From positions 3,164,001 to 3,228,000 of the forward strand of contig NZ_JBBOUU010000001.1 in NCBI RefSeq assembly GCF_038006205.1: a stretch of DNA of 64,000 bases. The letters run 5' to 3'. Below are positions 18,471 to 26,160 of this stretch, piece after piece. The translations under genes and the position numbers were made by a program. The notes under the pieces were generated by a model. That model saw only the letters and a list, made by a program, of their open reading frames with translations, was not told where the DNA came from and did not search any database. How positions within the stretch are numbered: position 1 is the stretch's first letter; the number at the start of each line of letters is the position of its first letter. The stretch is from Solibacillus sp. FSL R7-0668. Its GTDB lineage: Bacteria > Bacillota > Bacilli > Bacillales_A > Planococcaceae.

Positions 18471-18752
18471 TTAGTCAACGACCTCAAATTGCATCGTTTC
18501 AAAATTTAGCTCCATTGGAATGTAATGCGTTACGATCATCATTAATGGAAATGCAAGCGTCACTGTATAAGCATATACGTGCATGAATTGTAGCGGATCA
18601 ACCTGTGCATATATTACCATCACCCAATGAGCGAGCACATACGGAACATAGAAAACGATAAAAAAGTAAGCTAGGCATCTGGCGGTTTGTTGCATACTCG
18701 AATAAAAGCCTGATGCAATATATAATAACATGTCTCTTGTTTCTTCTTTCAT
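18471..18752 (-). CDS. Small membrane protein of unknown function
   Basis: A 93-residue protein. The start at 18752 (MKEETRDMLLYIASGF) is chosen for the GGAGGCG ribosome site 8 bases upstream; a longer frame back to 18839 has no such site. Two hydrophobic stretches, about residues 25-50 (CLAYFFIVFYVPYVLAHWVMVIYA) and 60-80 (VYAYTVTLAFPLMMIV), suggest a two-pass membrane protein with a short acidic C-terminus. I do not recognise the family. It sits between the toxin-antitoxin locus and another unknown gene on the same strand and may be part of the island cargo. Confidence 0.7.
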   Translation of the reverse strand: MKEETRDMLLYIASGFYSSMQQTARCLAYFFIVFYVPYVLAHWVMVIYAQVDPLQFMHVYAYTVTLAFPLMMIVTHYIPMELNFETMQFEVVD

Positions 18753-18965
18753 AATACAATCGCCTCCATAATATAATGTTTCTTCTATTATATTATAAAA
18801 ATGAGGTACCACGATATTCTCTATTACACCATCAGACATGTTTTTAAGTGTTTAGAAAGTAACTTTATACTATAACTTAAACAGCAGCATACACCCTTCG
18901 TATTTATTCATAAAGTAAATCACCCCTACCCATTTTGAGCAAAAAAAGAGATGCAAAATATGCAT

Positions 18966-19307
18966 CTACTCTATTTTACGCCAATCAATAATCTCAATCA
19001 TTGCATTTGAAAGCTGATTATACAGGATTAACCAATTTCCAACGATATTTAATTGAATCAATATTTCACCGTTAATATTTTCTCGAAATACAAGAACAAT
19101 AATAGAGAGTTCTTTATTTTCGGAACGCTCTATTACACCAGCCTTCACCATGTAGTCATTAAAATGGCATTCTACGTATTGTTTTTCATCTAGCTGAGCG
19201 TCAAGTAGCTTTCGAATCGTCTGAGCTACATGGTTATACAGCTTATGTGTATTGAAATCGTCTTGTAATGCTGCTGTTAAATCGTGCTTAATTTGTTGTG
19301 CTTGCAA
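18966..19307 (-). CDS. Hypothetical protein, 113 residues
   Basis: The frame begins at a TTG (19307) 7 bases after a strong AAGGAG site; an upstream ATG at 19361 would put that site inside the coding region, so the TTG is preferred. The protein is soluble: a helical N-terminal half (IKHDLTAALQDDFNTHKL, AQTIRKLLDAQLD) and a beta-strand-like C-terminal half (LSIIVLVFRENINGEILIQLNIVGNWLILYN). No family is recognised. It is transcribed away from the Z1 helicase gene, 325 bases apart. Confidence 0.7.
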   Translation of the reverse strand: MQAQQIKHDLTAALQDDFNTHKLYNHVAQTIRKLLDAQLDEKQYVECHFNDYMVKAGVIERSENKELSIIVLVFRENINGEILIQLNIVGNWLILYNQLSNAMIEIIDWRKIE

Positions 19308-19563
19308 AGAATCGCTCCTTTCATAGTATGTTGATATTATCATTCTACAAGCTTTCTCCAAACATTCCCATACTATCGATTGGTAACCTTAACACTGTAA
19401 ATCCAAAATCATAAGAGACATCTACATTATTTCAACTCTCTACCTATTACAAACATTTGTAGCTAAAACTTAGTTGAAGCAGTGACGATTCATAATATGC
19501 AAGTCCATAAGCTTATATTTAGATTCTTAATAATATTCACCCCTTCCCTGCCGAAAATATTAC

Positions 19564-19598
19564 GGCCAAAAGAAAAAAAGGTATTTTTTCTTTTGGCC
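19564..19598. promoter_or_regulatory. Perfect 15-bp inverted repeat ahead of the Z1 helicase gene
   Basis: GGCCAAAAGAAAAAA (19564-19578) and its exact reverse complement (19584-19598) flank the 5-base loop AGGTA, 33 bases upstream of the helicase ATG. No T-run follows on either strand, so it is not a typical terminator. It could be an operator or a leader hairpin controlling the module. Confidence 0.7.
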
Positions 19599-19631
19599 TT
19601 GGTTAAGATAATATTGAAAGGAGGTCAATAG

Positions 19632-22475
19632 ATGATGAATTATTTAATTTATGACCCATTAATTCAGATAGGGATTAAACAGATTAAACGCAAATCACTA
19701 TCAGAAAATGATATTACTAAGGAATCCGATAAGATAGTTGATAGGATAGCGGCCTTTATGAAAGAAAGTGCCGCTGAACTAATAAGAAATAACCCTGAGC
19801 TTACAAAACACATTAAGAATTGCATCCAGGAACAAATCAATACGACTCAAGAAATAGCCTCTACGATGGTTTGTGATGAATGGAAAACAATAGCTGTCGA
19901 AGAATTTAAAGAAAAATGGAAAAGGTTTGAAGCATATAAAAATGTTTTAAAAAGCGAGGGTTTGCCCGAAAAAGTATTAAAAACTTTAAATGTTGATACA
20001 AATAACGTCCTGAAATTCCTACCTGAATTATGGAAAGAAAAGGTTTTTCACGTATTTGGGATGGTGGTGGGCTTAGTACAAAGTGGCAAAACAAATCACA
20101 TGATGGCTCTAATAAATAAATTATTTGATTTGAATACCGATTTTATTGTTGCTTTAGCAGGTGCTAACAATACTTTACGGAATCAATTACAAGAACGTGG
20201 AGAGAGACATGTAACTGGTTATAACTCAAGTACAAAGCAATTTAATCCGTTATATGCATACTTGAAAGACAATCAGATAGATGCAGTCATTAGTGGCACT
20301 GCCCAAGATTTAATTGATTTTACAAAAGGCAAACCTATGGTTATTCAAAGTGGTGATTTGTCCATACAATGGACACATGTAATCCGATATGAACCTGGGA
20401 AAAAGTATCTCTTTATTATTAAAAAACTACCAAACGTTCTTGAAACCCTTACAAAATGGTTTAAAGACCAGGTGTTTTACCATAAACCTTCAAAGAAATG
20501 CCGTAAAGTGACGATGGTGATTCTGGATGACGAAAGTGATTATTATAGCCTCAATACAAAGGATGATGGGGAAACGACATCAACTAACCGATATATAAGA
20601 GAACTACTGGATTTATTTGATCGGAGTATCTATATTGGTTATACTGCCACACCTTTCGCAAATATATTCATATCAAATGATCCACCAGATCGGCAGATTG
20701 CTGACTTTGATCTATTCCCAAGACATTTTATCCAATGCATTAGTACACCTACAAATTATATAGGGTTTAATCATTTTTTTGGTACACCCATTTCTAGAGC
20801 AGGCTTATTACCTTTTATTGATGAAATTGAAGAGTATGACGATGATGAAAAAGAGTATTTTGATTTGAAGGGTAAAATGTTATTTATGCCACCCAGCCTA
20901 AAACGAGCCCTGCATCAATATCTATTTAATGGCGGTATATGCAAACTTCGTGGGTATGGAAGAATGCATCATACAATGTTAGTTCATACCAATATCAGAA
21001 AAACCCCTCATAAAAGTGTAGTGAAGTTTTTGAATGATTATATTGATAATCTGATTAACGATGTAAAACTTGAAGATGCTTCTTATTTTTGGAGCGAAAT
21101 AAATGATATTTACCAAGATTCAATAAATAAGAATCAAAAGGTAAATGATTATCAGAAAAAACAAGGTTTACAAAAATACGATTTGAGCTTTTCATTTGAT
21201 GAAATCCTAAGTGCGGTTAAGGAGTACCTTATCAGTCGACAATCTAAGGTCATAATGGTCAATTCTGATAGCGATGATAGTTTGAATTATGATGCATATC
21301 CTGATGGTCTCCATGCTATTGCAGTTGGAGGTACCATTTTATCAAGGGGTTATACCTTAAAAGGTTTATCTGTCAGTTATTTTACAAGACAAAGTTCGCA
21401 GGCAGATTTAATGCTCCAATGTTGCCGATGGTTTGGATACCATGAATTGTATAAGGACCTTATCAGATTATTCACCACCAAGACAGTCCTAGATGTCATG
21501 TGCTACGCTAGTGGTATTACAGTGCAGTTATTTGAGCAATTTCAGGAAATGTGCGTTAGGGGGCAAACACCTCTGGAATTTGGATTTGCAATTCAAGAAA
21601 AACGAGGTCTATTAGCTACCTCACGGAATAAAATGCTATCCAGTATATCTACTCGTGATAAACTCCTATATCGTACTGATTTTGATGATGCTATATTCCC
21701 AATTAATAATAATAATCTTGAAGCCCGTATAGAAAGAATAAATACTCTTATTCAAGAGTTTGGCGAACCGGTAAAACATGATGGTGTCTTTTTATATCCA
21801 AAAGTTGATGTGGGCACATTTTCAAATTGGATTAGACTCTGGCCTAACATTGGTAACAATCGTAGTTTACCAGGGGAGCAGCTCGCTATACTACTAAATA
21901 CCTTGCACAACGAGGGCAAGTTAAGCAGTATCGATGTGGGGTTAGTAACTATTAAAAGAAGTGAAAAAAGCGGGAAATATACCTTTTCAAAAAATGTAGA
22001 AGTAGTACTGGCTGAGCGGAATAAGATAGTATATACCCCTGAAACTGGAATATTTGAACTTCCACAGGGACGTGCAGTATCAGTCCGACATTATCAATAT
22101 GGATTATCTGATCAAGAAATTAGAACAGTAGAAGAACTTAGTGGAACAACTTTCAAAGATAGAGCCACTCCAGAATCAAAAGTGGTGAGCAGGGTAAGGT
22201 GGGAAAGCCCATCGGGTCCAAGGGCTCTTTTTCTTATTTACGTGTTTAATTCTGACAGTATTAATTCAAGCCTTGAAAAAGAATACGGAATCAAAAACGG
22301 AATTCGTGTACCTGCAGTTGGATACCATTTATTACTGCCAACGCCTAAAGATAGTAAACAACTACGTGTTAATGAAATTTATCAAGAAAATTATCGAAAA
22401 GTTTTTAATGCCTTATTAAATGAAAATAAAAGAAAGGTTGCCTTGCATGAAGATGAAACTGAATCATCTGCTTAA
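19632..22475 (+). CDS. Z1 domain superfamily II helicase-like ATPase (defence module)
   Basis: A 947-residue protein of the Z1 family, helicase-like ATPases found in phage-defence and restriction clusters. Walker A is GLVQSGKT (147-154), the Walker B/DEAD equivalent ILDDESD near 298-304, motif III YTATPFANIF near 337-346, and the Z1 signature GGTILSRGYTLKGLSVSYF near 566-584, then ADLMLQCCRWFGYHELYKDL near 592-611. GGAGG lies 7 bases ahead of the ATG. It overlaps the PD-(D/E)XK gene downstream. In the MZA defence system (MutL, Z1, DUF4420, AIPR, methylase; recalled from published defence surveys) these two occur with three more genes, none of which is present here. It probably translocates on DNA for the nuclease; that is inference. 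Confidence 0.9.
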   Translation: MMNYLIYDPLIQIGIKQIKRKSLSENDITKESDKIVDRIAAFMKESAAELIRNNPELTKHIKNCIQEQINTTQEIASTMVCDEWKTIAVEEFKEKWKRFEAYKNVLKSEGLPEKVLKTLNVDTNNVLKFLPELWKEKVFHVFGMVVGLVQSGKTNHMMALINKLFDLNTDFIVALAGANNTLRNQLQERGERHVTGYNSSTKQFNPLYAYLKDNQIDAVISGTAQDLIDFTKGKPMVIQSGDLSIQWTHVIRYEPGKKYLFIIKKLPNVLETLTKWFKDQVFYHKPSKKCRKVTMVILDDESDYYSLNTKDDGETTSTNRYIRELLDLFDRSIYIGYTATPFANIFISNDPPDRQIADFDLFPRHFIQCISTPTNYIGFNHFFGTPISRAGLLPFIDEIEEYDDDEKEYFDLKGKMLFMPPSLKRALHQYLFNGGICKLRGYGRMHHTMLVHTNIRKTPHKSVVKFLNDYIDNLINDVKLEDASYFWSEINDIYQDSINKNQKVNDYQKKQGLQKYDLSFSFDEILSAVKEYLISRQSKVIMVNSDSDDSLNYDAYPDGLHAIAVGGTILSRGYTLKGLSVSYFTRQSSQADLMLQCCRWFGYHELYKDLIRLFTTKTVLDVMCYASGITVQLFEQFQEMCVRGQTPLEFGFAIQEKRGLLATSRNKMLSSISTRDKLLYRTDFDDAIFPINNNNLEARIERINTLIQEFGEPVKHDGVFLYPKVDVGTFSNWIRLWPNIGNNRSLPGEQLAILLNTLHNEGKLSSIDVGLVTIKRSEKSGKYTFSKNVEVVLAERNKIVYTPETGIFELPQGRAVSVRHYQYGLSDQEIRTVEELSGTTFKDRATPESKVVSRVRWESPSGPRALFLIYVFNSDSINSSLEKEYGIKNGIRVPAVGYHLLLPTPKDSKQLRVNEIYQENYRKVFNALLNENKRKVALHEDETESSA

Positions 22476-23382
22476 TGAAGTAACTGGGGACGGTAGTCGT
22501 ATGTTTTACCGCAAGATTCCCAATATTCCAATCCATGTAATGATAGGTGATGGAGTTACACACGTTTTTATCCGTTTTAAATTTGAGAATGAATATTCTT
22601 TACCTACGTTGTCCTGCAAAGGAATCACCTCAAAAACGGACATCAATACATTTACACTAATCTCTTCATTTAGGGATAGTGATCTGCTGCTTAGTTTGGC
22701 AGCAGATCTTTTACAGCCTAATCAACAATCATTATTTGAAAATTATCAGGAAGAGAAATATGTTGTATGGCTTCGTCACCAATTGTTACGTTGGGTATCC
22801 TATTATAAAAGCACATCAAATGAGGTAATGAGCAAGGAAATACAATTAGGTCTTTTAGGCGAGTTAAAAAAACTAATCAATTATTTGAAAGATGGTAAAT
22901 CACTTTCGTGTTGGAGAGGACCTTTTGGGGACCATCATGATTTTCATTGTGTAAATCACCACTCGGAAGTAAAATCACGTTTAGTTACATCAAAGGAGCT
23001 AATAAAAGTAAACGGAACAGAACAGCTACATCATGATGGAAAATTGTTTTTAGTTGTTCTTCATTTTATTGAACATAATGATGGAGAAACTATCTATAAC
23101 TTAGTTGACCAAATTATCCCATTATTATCAGCTGAGGATATAGAAGAATTTTATGAATTACTCTCGTATGTAGGGGAACTTCCATCTGAGGAAAAAACTT
23201 ATAGTTTTACACTGTTATTAGAAGAAACATACATGGTGCAGAAAGGATTCCCTCGGCAACCTCTCGTTGAAGGAACACTGGATGTAACTTATAAGATTCC
23301 TTTGAAAACAATAAAAAACTTTTTAATTAAACGTATTGATTTAGAAATGGATACCAACTTTAACCAGTTGTTTACAGGTTAA
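22447..23382 (+). CDS. PD-(D/E)XK motif protein (DUF4420-like)
   Basis: A 311-residue protein beginning MKMKLNHLLNEVTGDG. The segment WRGPFGDHHDFHCVNHHSEVKSR, about residues 155-178, carries the D...E-x-K triad of PD-(D/E)XK nucleases and the W-GP...DF lead-in typical of DUF4420. The helix before it (QLGLLGELKKLINYL) fits the family. I use the ATG at 22447, which follows an AAAGG site and overlaps the helicase stop by 29 bases; an ATG at 22420 lacks a ribosome site. Tight coupling with the Z1 gene suggests one complex. DNA cleavage is expected but not shown. Confidence 0.85.
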   Translation: MKMKLNHLLNEVTGDGSRMFYRKIPNIPIHVMIGDGVTHVFIRFKFENEYSLPTLSCKGITSKTDINTFTLISSFRDSDLLLSLAADLLQPNQQSLFENYQEEKYVVWLRHQLLRWVSYYKSTSNEVMSKEIQLGLLGELKKLINYLKDGKSLSCWRGPFGDHHDFHCVNHHSEVKSRLVTSKELIKVNGTEQLHHDGKLFLVVLHFIEHNDGETIYNLVDQIIPLLSAEDIEEFYELLSYVGELPSEEKTYSFTLLLEETYMVQKGFPRQPLVEGTLDVTYKIPLKTIKNFLIKRIDLEMDTNFNQLFTG

Positions 23383-23477
23383 TAAATGGGCGAGACATAT
23401 CCTCAATTACGGTCTACTTAATTTATTTTCGATTAAGTAAAGAGTTGAATCCTTTTTAAATTTGGTATAATCCACAT

Positions 23478-23604
23478 ACAATAAGAGTGTTTAGTGGTGG
23501 TACACTAAACACTCTTTGCAACAAGCAGAATCGATTCAAAGGCGATTAACAAGCAAAAAGTAAACCACTACTCAGCTTTGGGTGCGAGGGTGGTTTATTT
23601 TTTC
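23478..23604 (+). ncRNA. Second copy of the type I antitoxin RNA (orphan)
   Basis: This copy closely matches the RNA at 18058-18205: an extended -10 promoter (TGGTATAAT, 23463-23471), a perfect 12-base hairpin (GAGTGTTTAGTG / CACTAAACACTC around GTGGTA, 23485-23514), the same AACAAGCAGAATCGATTCAA middle, and a GGTTTATTTTTT end. Relative to copy one a G-U in the stem is A-U here and flanking pairs are restored, supporting a folded RNA. The facing toxin frame is broken, so this RNA may be an orphan that can still act on the intact copy. Confidence 0.72.
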
Positions 23605-23650
23605 TAGTATTTGCAATAAGTAATGGAATACTTTTTTTAATTGCTATAGA
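23572..23650 (-). pseudogene. Degenerate toxin frame facing the second antitoxin RNA
   Basis: The 3' part aligns with the toxin gene at 18171-18269 (AAAATAAACC then CCCTC and CCAAAG before a TGA at 23572-23574). About 20-24 bases of the membrane segment are missing, the ATG-ATG start is replaced, and an in-frame TAG precedes the remnant. No hydrophobic peptide of normal size can be made from it. Confidence 0.65.
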
Positions 23651-23685
23651 GCCGCAATAACTTTTACGGATTATTTAGTATTACT

Positions 23686-24054
23686 TCATTCGGTATATTT
23701 ATTTTCGGTAATAGGATAGTGGTAAATTTCAATATCTGAATCAATGAAACCTCTTCGCTTTGCTCCATGCAGTGTTTGATACATATTCTCTCTACCAACA
23801 GGGTTATCCGTATGAATATATATTTTGTTTGCCCGTAATCCTTTTTCACAAATATATTTTACTAAGTCATAACCCGTTGGCAATAGATTACCTTGTAGAT
23901 CCTCTCCTAAATCATGGTCAAGAGAAAGTATAGCTACTTCGTGAGTTTCAAGTAAGTGAATTGCTTCTTGAAACGTTCTTGCCACAACAAAACCACTCGG
24001 ACAATCTCTTAAATCATCAACATAAAGATTTATCTTTTGTGTACCCAAAATCAT
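23686..24054 (-). CDS. Cyclic-phosphate processing receiver domain protein
   Basis: A 122-residue, single-domain protein. INLYVDDLRDCPSGFVVARTFQEAIHLL at the start and ILSLDHDLGEDLQGN near residue 43 are the hallmarks of a receiver-like fold (cyclic-phosphate processing receiver, from memory) that lacks the usual phospho-acceptor context but has clustered acidic residues. KIYIHTDNPVGRENM follows. The family is predicted to process cyclic phosphate ends of RNA or cyclic nucleotides; this has not been shown to my knowledge. The ATG at 24054 has AAGGA upstream. It lies between the orphan antitoxin RNA and the island integrase. Confidence 0.75.
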   Translation of the reverse strand: MILGTQKINLYVDDLRDCPSGFVVARTFQEAIHLLETHEVAILSLDHDLGEDLQGNLLPTGYDLVKYICEKGLRANKIYIHTDNPVGRENMYQTLHGAKRRGFIDSDIEIYHYPITENKYTE

Positions 24055-24293
24055 CACATCCTTAATGCATCGTTTGTTTCAATTGTGTAGTGTAATAAAG
24101 GATTTTGCAAATATACAACCACTAATTACAAATAGCCTTTTTGCTATCACCATTATTACTCCATTAAATGTTCCCAAAATAAAGGTAGCTAATTTATTGG
24201 GAAACCATTTTTTATGAGTTATACTTACAATATAGTTAATCGCAGCATTAACTGTACCCCTAGTTTCCCTGTATGGTTCTAGGAGGCATTTTA

Positions 24294-25430
24294 ATGAAAG
24301 ACCCTATTAAATCATATACAAAAAAAGATGGCAAGACCTACTACATGTTTAAGCTTTATTTAGGAATAGATAGTCAAACAGGCAAACAAATTCATGTTAC
24401 TAGACGCGGCTTTTTAACAAAAAAAGAGGCTAGTCTCACTTTAGCTCAATTAAGAGTCGAAGTTAGTAAAGGGGAATATAAGAAGCCTATAACTGAAACA
24501 TACGAGGATCTATATAATGTCTGGATTCAGCACTACGAAAGAACTGTCGAAGAAAGCACCTTTGTCAAAACACTAGGAATTTTCAAGAATCATATTCTAC
24601 CTGCACTAGGTCACTACCGAATTGAGAAATTGAGTATAGCAATCTGCCAAAGCTTTGTCGATGACTGTTCATTGAAACTAAAAAGATTTCGAATGGTTAA
24701 AACTTACGCATCTAAAGTAATTGATTTTGCTATTAAGCGTGAATACATTAGTTCTAATCCATTCAAGCTAGTGGATCTCCCTAAAATCAAAGGTTCTGCT
24801 GTATTAGATACCGAAACCAACTATTATTCAAAAGAGCAGCTAATTGATTTTCTTGAATGCTTAAAGCAATATGGTAACGCTCAAATAACCGCATTTTACT
24901 ACCTGCTTGCTTTTTCAGGTATTCGTAAAGGGGAGGCTCTTGCATTAACCTGGGCAGATATAAATTTCGATACAAATGAACTGCTTATTACAAAAGCTCT
25001 TTCAAGAGGTAAAAATAACAAGCTTTATATCAAATCAACGAAAACCGATACGATACGCCAGCTTTTAATTGATGATGAAACATGCAGCATCTTATCTGAA
25101 TGGAAAAGGATTCAGCAAGTTAAATTTCCAAATGTGAATGACAAAAGCCAATTAATGTTTACAAACGAACAAAATGGCTTATTACAGCAAACGGTCCCCA
25201 GAAAATGGCTCATGAAAATCATCGACACTTACGGCTTGCCCTATACACATGTTCACTCATTTCGTCATGTGCATTGCTCTTTGCTTTTCGAAGCAGGTGC
25301 AAGTGTCAAAGAAGTACAAGAACGATTGGGTCACACAGATGTGCAAACAACGCTCAACATATATACGCACCTATCAAAGCGTGCAAAAAACGATACAATT
25401 AATAAGTTTGTGACGTACTTAAACTCATAA
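24294..25430 (+). CDS. Tyrosine recombinase, probable integrase of the ssrA island
   Basis: A 378-residue integrase. Residues ~5-60 (KSYTKKDGKTYYMFKLYLGID then TRRGFLTKKEAS) form the arm-binding domain, followed by a core-binding domain and a catalytic domain with Arg near 210 (SGIRKGEALALTW), HSFRH near 320-324, LGHTDVQTTLNIY with Tyr near 357. AGGAGG is 7 bases before the ATG at 24294. The gene ends 136 bases from the 3' end of ssrA, so this enzyme most likely integrated the island into the tmRNA gene. It is about the same size and layout as the integrase at 15614 but clearly different in sequence. Confidence 0.92.
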   Translation: MKDPIKSYTKKDGKTYYMFKLYLGIDSQTGKQIHVTRRGFLTKKEASLTLAQLRVEVSKGEYKKPITETYEDLYNVWIQHYERTVEESTFVKTLGIFKNHILPALGHYRIEKLSIAICQSFVDDCSLKLKRFRMVKTYASKVIDFAIKREYISSNPFKLVDLPKIKGSAVLDTETNYYSKEQLIDFLECLKQYGNAQITAFYYLLAFSGIRKGEALALTWADINFDTNELLITKALSRGKNNKLYIKSTKTDTIRQLLIDDETCSILSEWKRIQQVKFPNVNDKSQLMFTNEQNGLLQQTVPRKWLMKIIDTYGLPYTHVHSFRHVHCSLLFEAGASVKEVQERLGHTDVQTTLNIYTHLSKRAKNDTINKFVTYLNS

Positions 25431-25504
25431 ATTTGACCCAAAAGTGACCAGATTTATAGCCAGATTCCGATAAAATGCCCAGAAAACTCAGTACATCAAA
25501 AATA

Positions 25505-25534
25505 GAAAAAACCCTTGATATACAAGGGTTTTTA
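25505..25534. terminator. Bidirectional intrinsic terminator between integrase and ssrA
   Basis: AAAACCCTTG / CAAGGGTTTT around a TATAT-like loop; T-runs follow on both strands. It can end both the integrase transcript and the tmRNA precursor. Confidence 0.85.
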
Positions 25535-25600
25535 CCACTCTAGACAACTCTAGAAAATTCAATTATGGAGACGGCGGGAGTCGAACCCGCGTCCAGAAGC
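25535..25600. other. Probable right attachment site at the ssrA 3' end
   Basis: The segment holds the junction between the island and the T-arm and acceptor end of tmRNA, next to the integrase. Tyrosine recombinases commonly recombine within the last bases of ssrA and restore the gene. No second copy of the tmRNA 3' end is found elsewhere in the window, so the other attachment site should lie left of position 1. The exact core cannot be set here. Confidence 0.5.
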
Positions 25601-25918
25601 TCCAATACGCCGGCTTCTACGCGTGTAGTTTGTCTACTTGCGATTCGCGAGTTCTTATGCCGACAAACAGGCGTCCGAATCGCTAACCTAGAAATCTCTT
25701 ATTACTGACTCAGGTGGCACCAGTAATCGTATCCCACTAAAGTTGGGCCCGACGTACTGCACATGGGCGATGCAGAGGCCGAGCGCTTACGAGCTTACGC
25801 TGCGAAAGCTAAGTTTTGTTGTTTGCCAGTTATTATATAACTTCCGTTGTTGACGAAGACGAGACCTCCGACGCGCGACCAGAGCTTGAACCACCCCTGT
25901 CGAATCCGTAACGTCCCC
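25566..25918 (-). ncRNA. ssrA: Transfer-messenger RNA (tmRNA)
   Basis: A 353-base tmRNA. The 5' end GGGGACGTTACGGATTCGAC pairs with the 3' end CGTCTCC to make the tRNA-like acceptor stem, and the T-arm GGGTTCGACTCCC is intact. The tag frame reads GKQQNLAFAA and a stop (GGC AAA CAA CAA ... GCG TAA, about 25797-25829). The genomic bases after the discriminator A are TAA rather than CCA, so the 3' CCA must be added after transcription. It rescues stalled ribosomes with SmpB, whose gene lies 5.5 kb away. Confidence 0.96.
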
Positions 25919-26012
25919 GAGTATGAGTACCCGAGATAAGTTTCGGTATGAGCAAGTAAATTACTCATTGAAGTATGCCGTATGAGTAGGCATACACTGG
26001 CTAGTACAATAG

Positions 26013-26041
26013 ATTATATGACAAAAACATTATTTTCGCAA
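26013..26041 (-). promoter_or_regulatory. ssrA promoter
   Basis: On the minus strand TTGCGA (26036-26041) and TATAAT (26013-26018) with 17 bases between them. The mature tmRNA starts about 95 bases downstream, implying a 5' leader removed by processing. Confidence 0.85.
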
Positions 26042-26121
26042 GTAAATCGCTACCGATCAGCAAATCAAAACGATACCGACGACCACATTAGACATTCCCC
26101 CAAATAATTCCCCTCACCAAA

Positions 26122-26152
26122 AAGTAAAAAACGCATCCCGAGTAGAGATGCG
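26122..26152 (-). terminator. Terminator downstream of the YkvI-family gene
   Basis: On the minus strand GCGCATCTC / GGGATGCG around TACTC is followed by TTTTTTACTTTTT, a few bases after the stop codon at 26161. Confidence 0.88.
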
Positions 26153-26160
26153 CCAAATAG

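Noticed and set aside
18299-18502. 67-codon minus-strand frame between the toxin and the small membrane protein gene
   Set aside because: No ribosome site, no hydrophobic or domain pattern, and it overlaps the start region of neither gene sensibly.
24294-25430. Phage-encoded integrase of a complete prophage
   Set aside because: No phage structural, lysis or replication genes occur anywhere in the island part of the window; the cargo is defence and secreted proteins.
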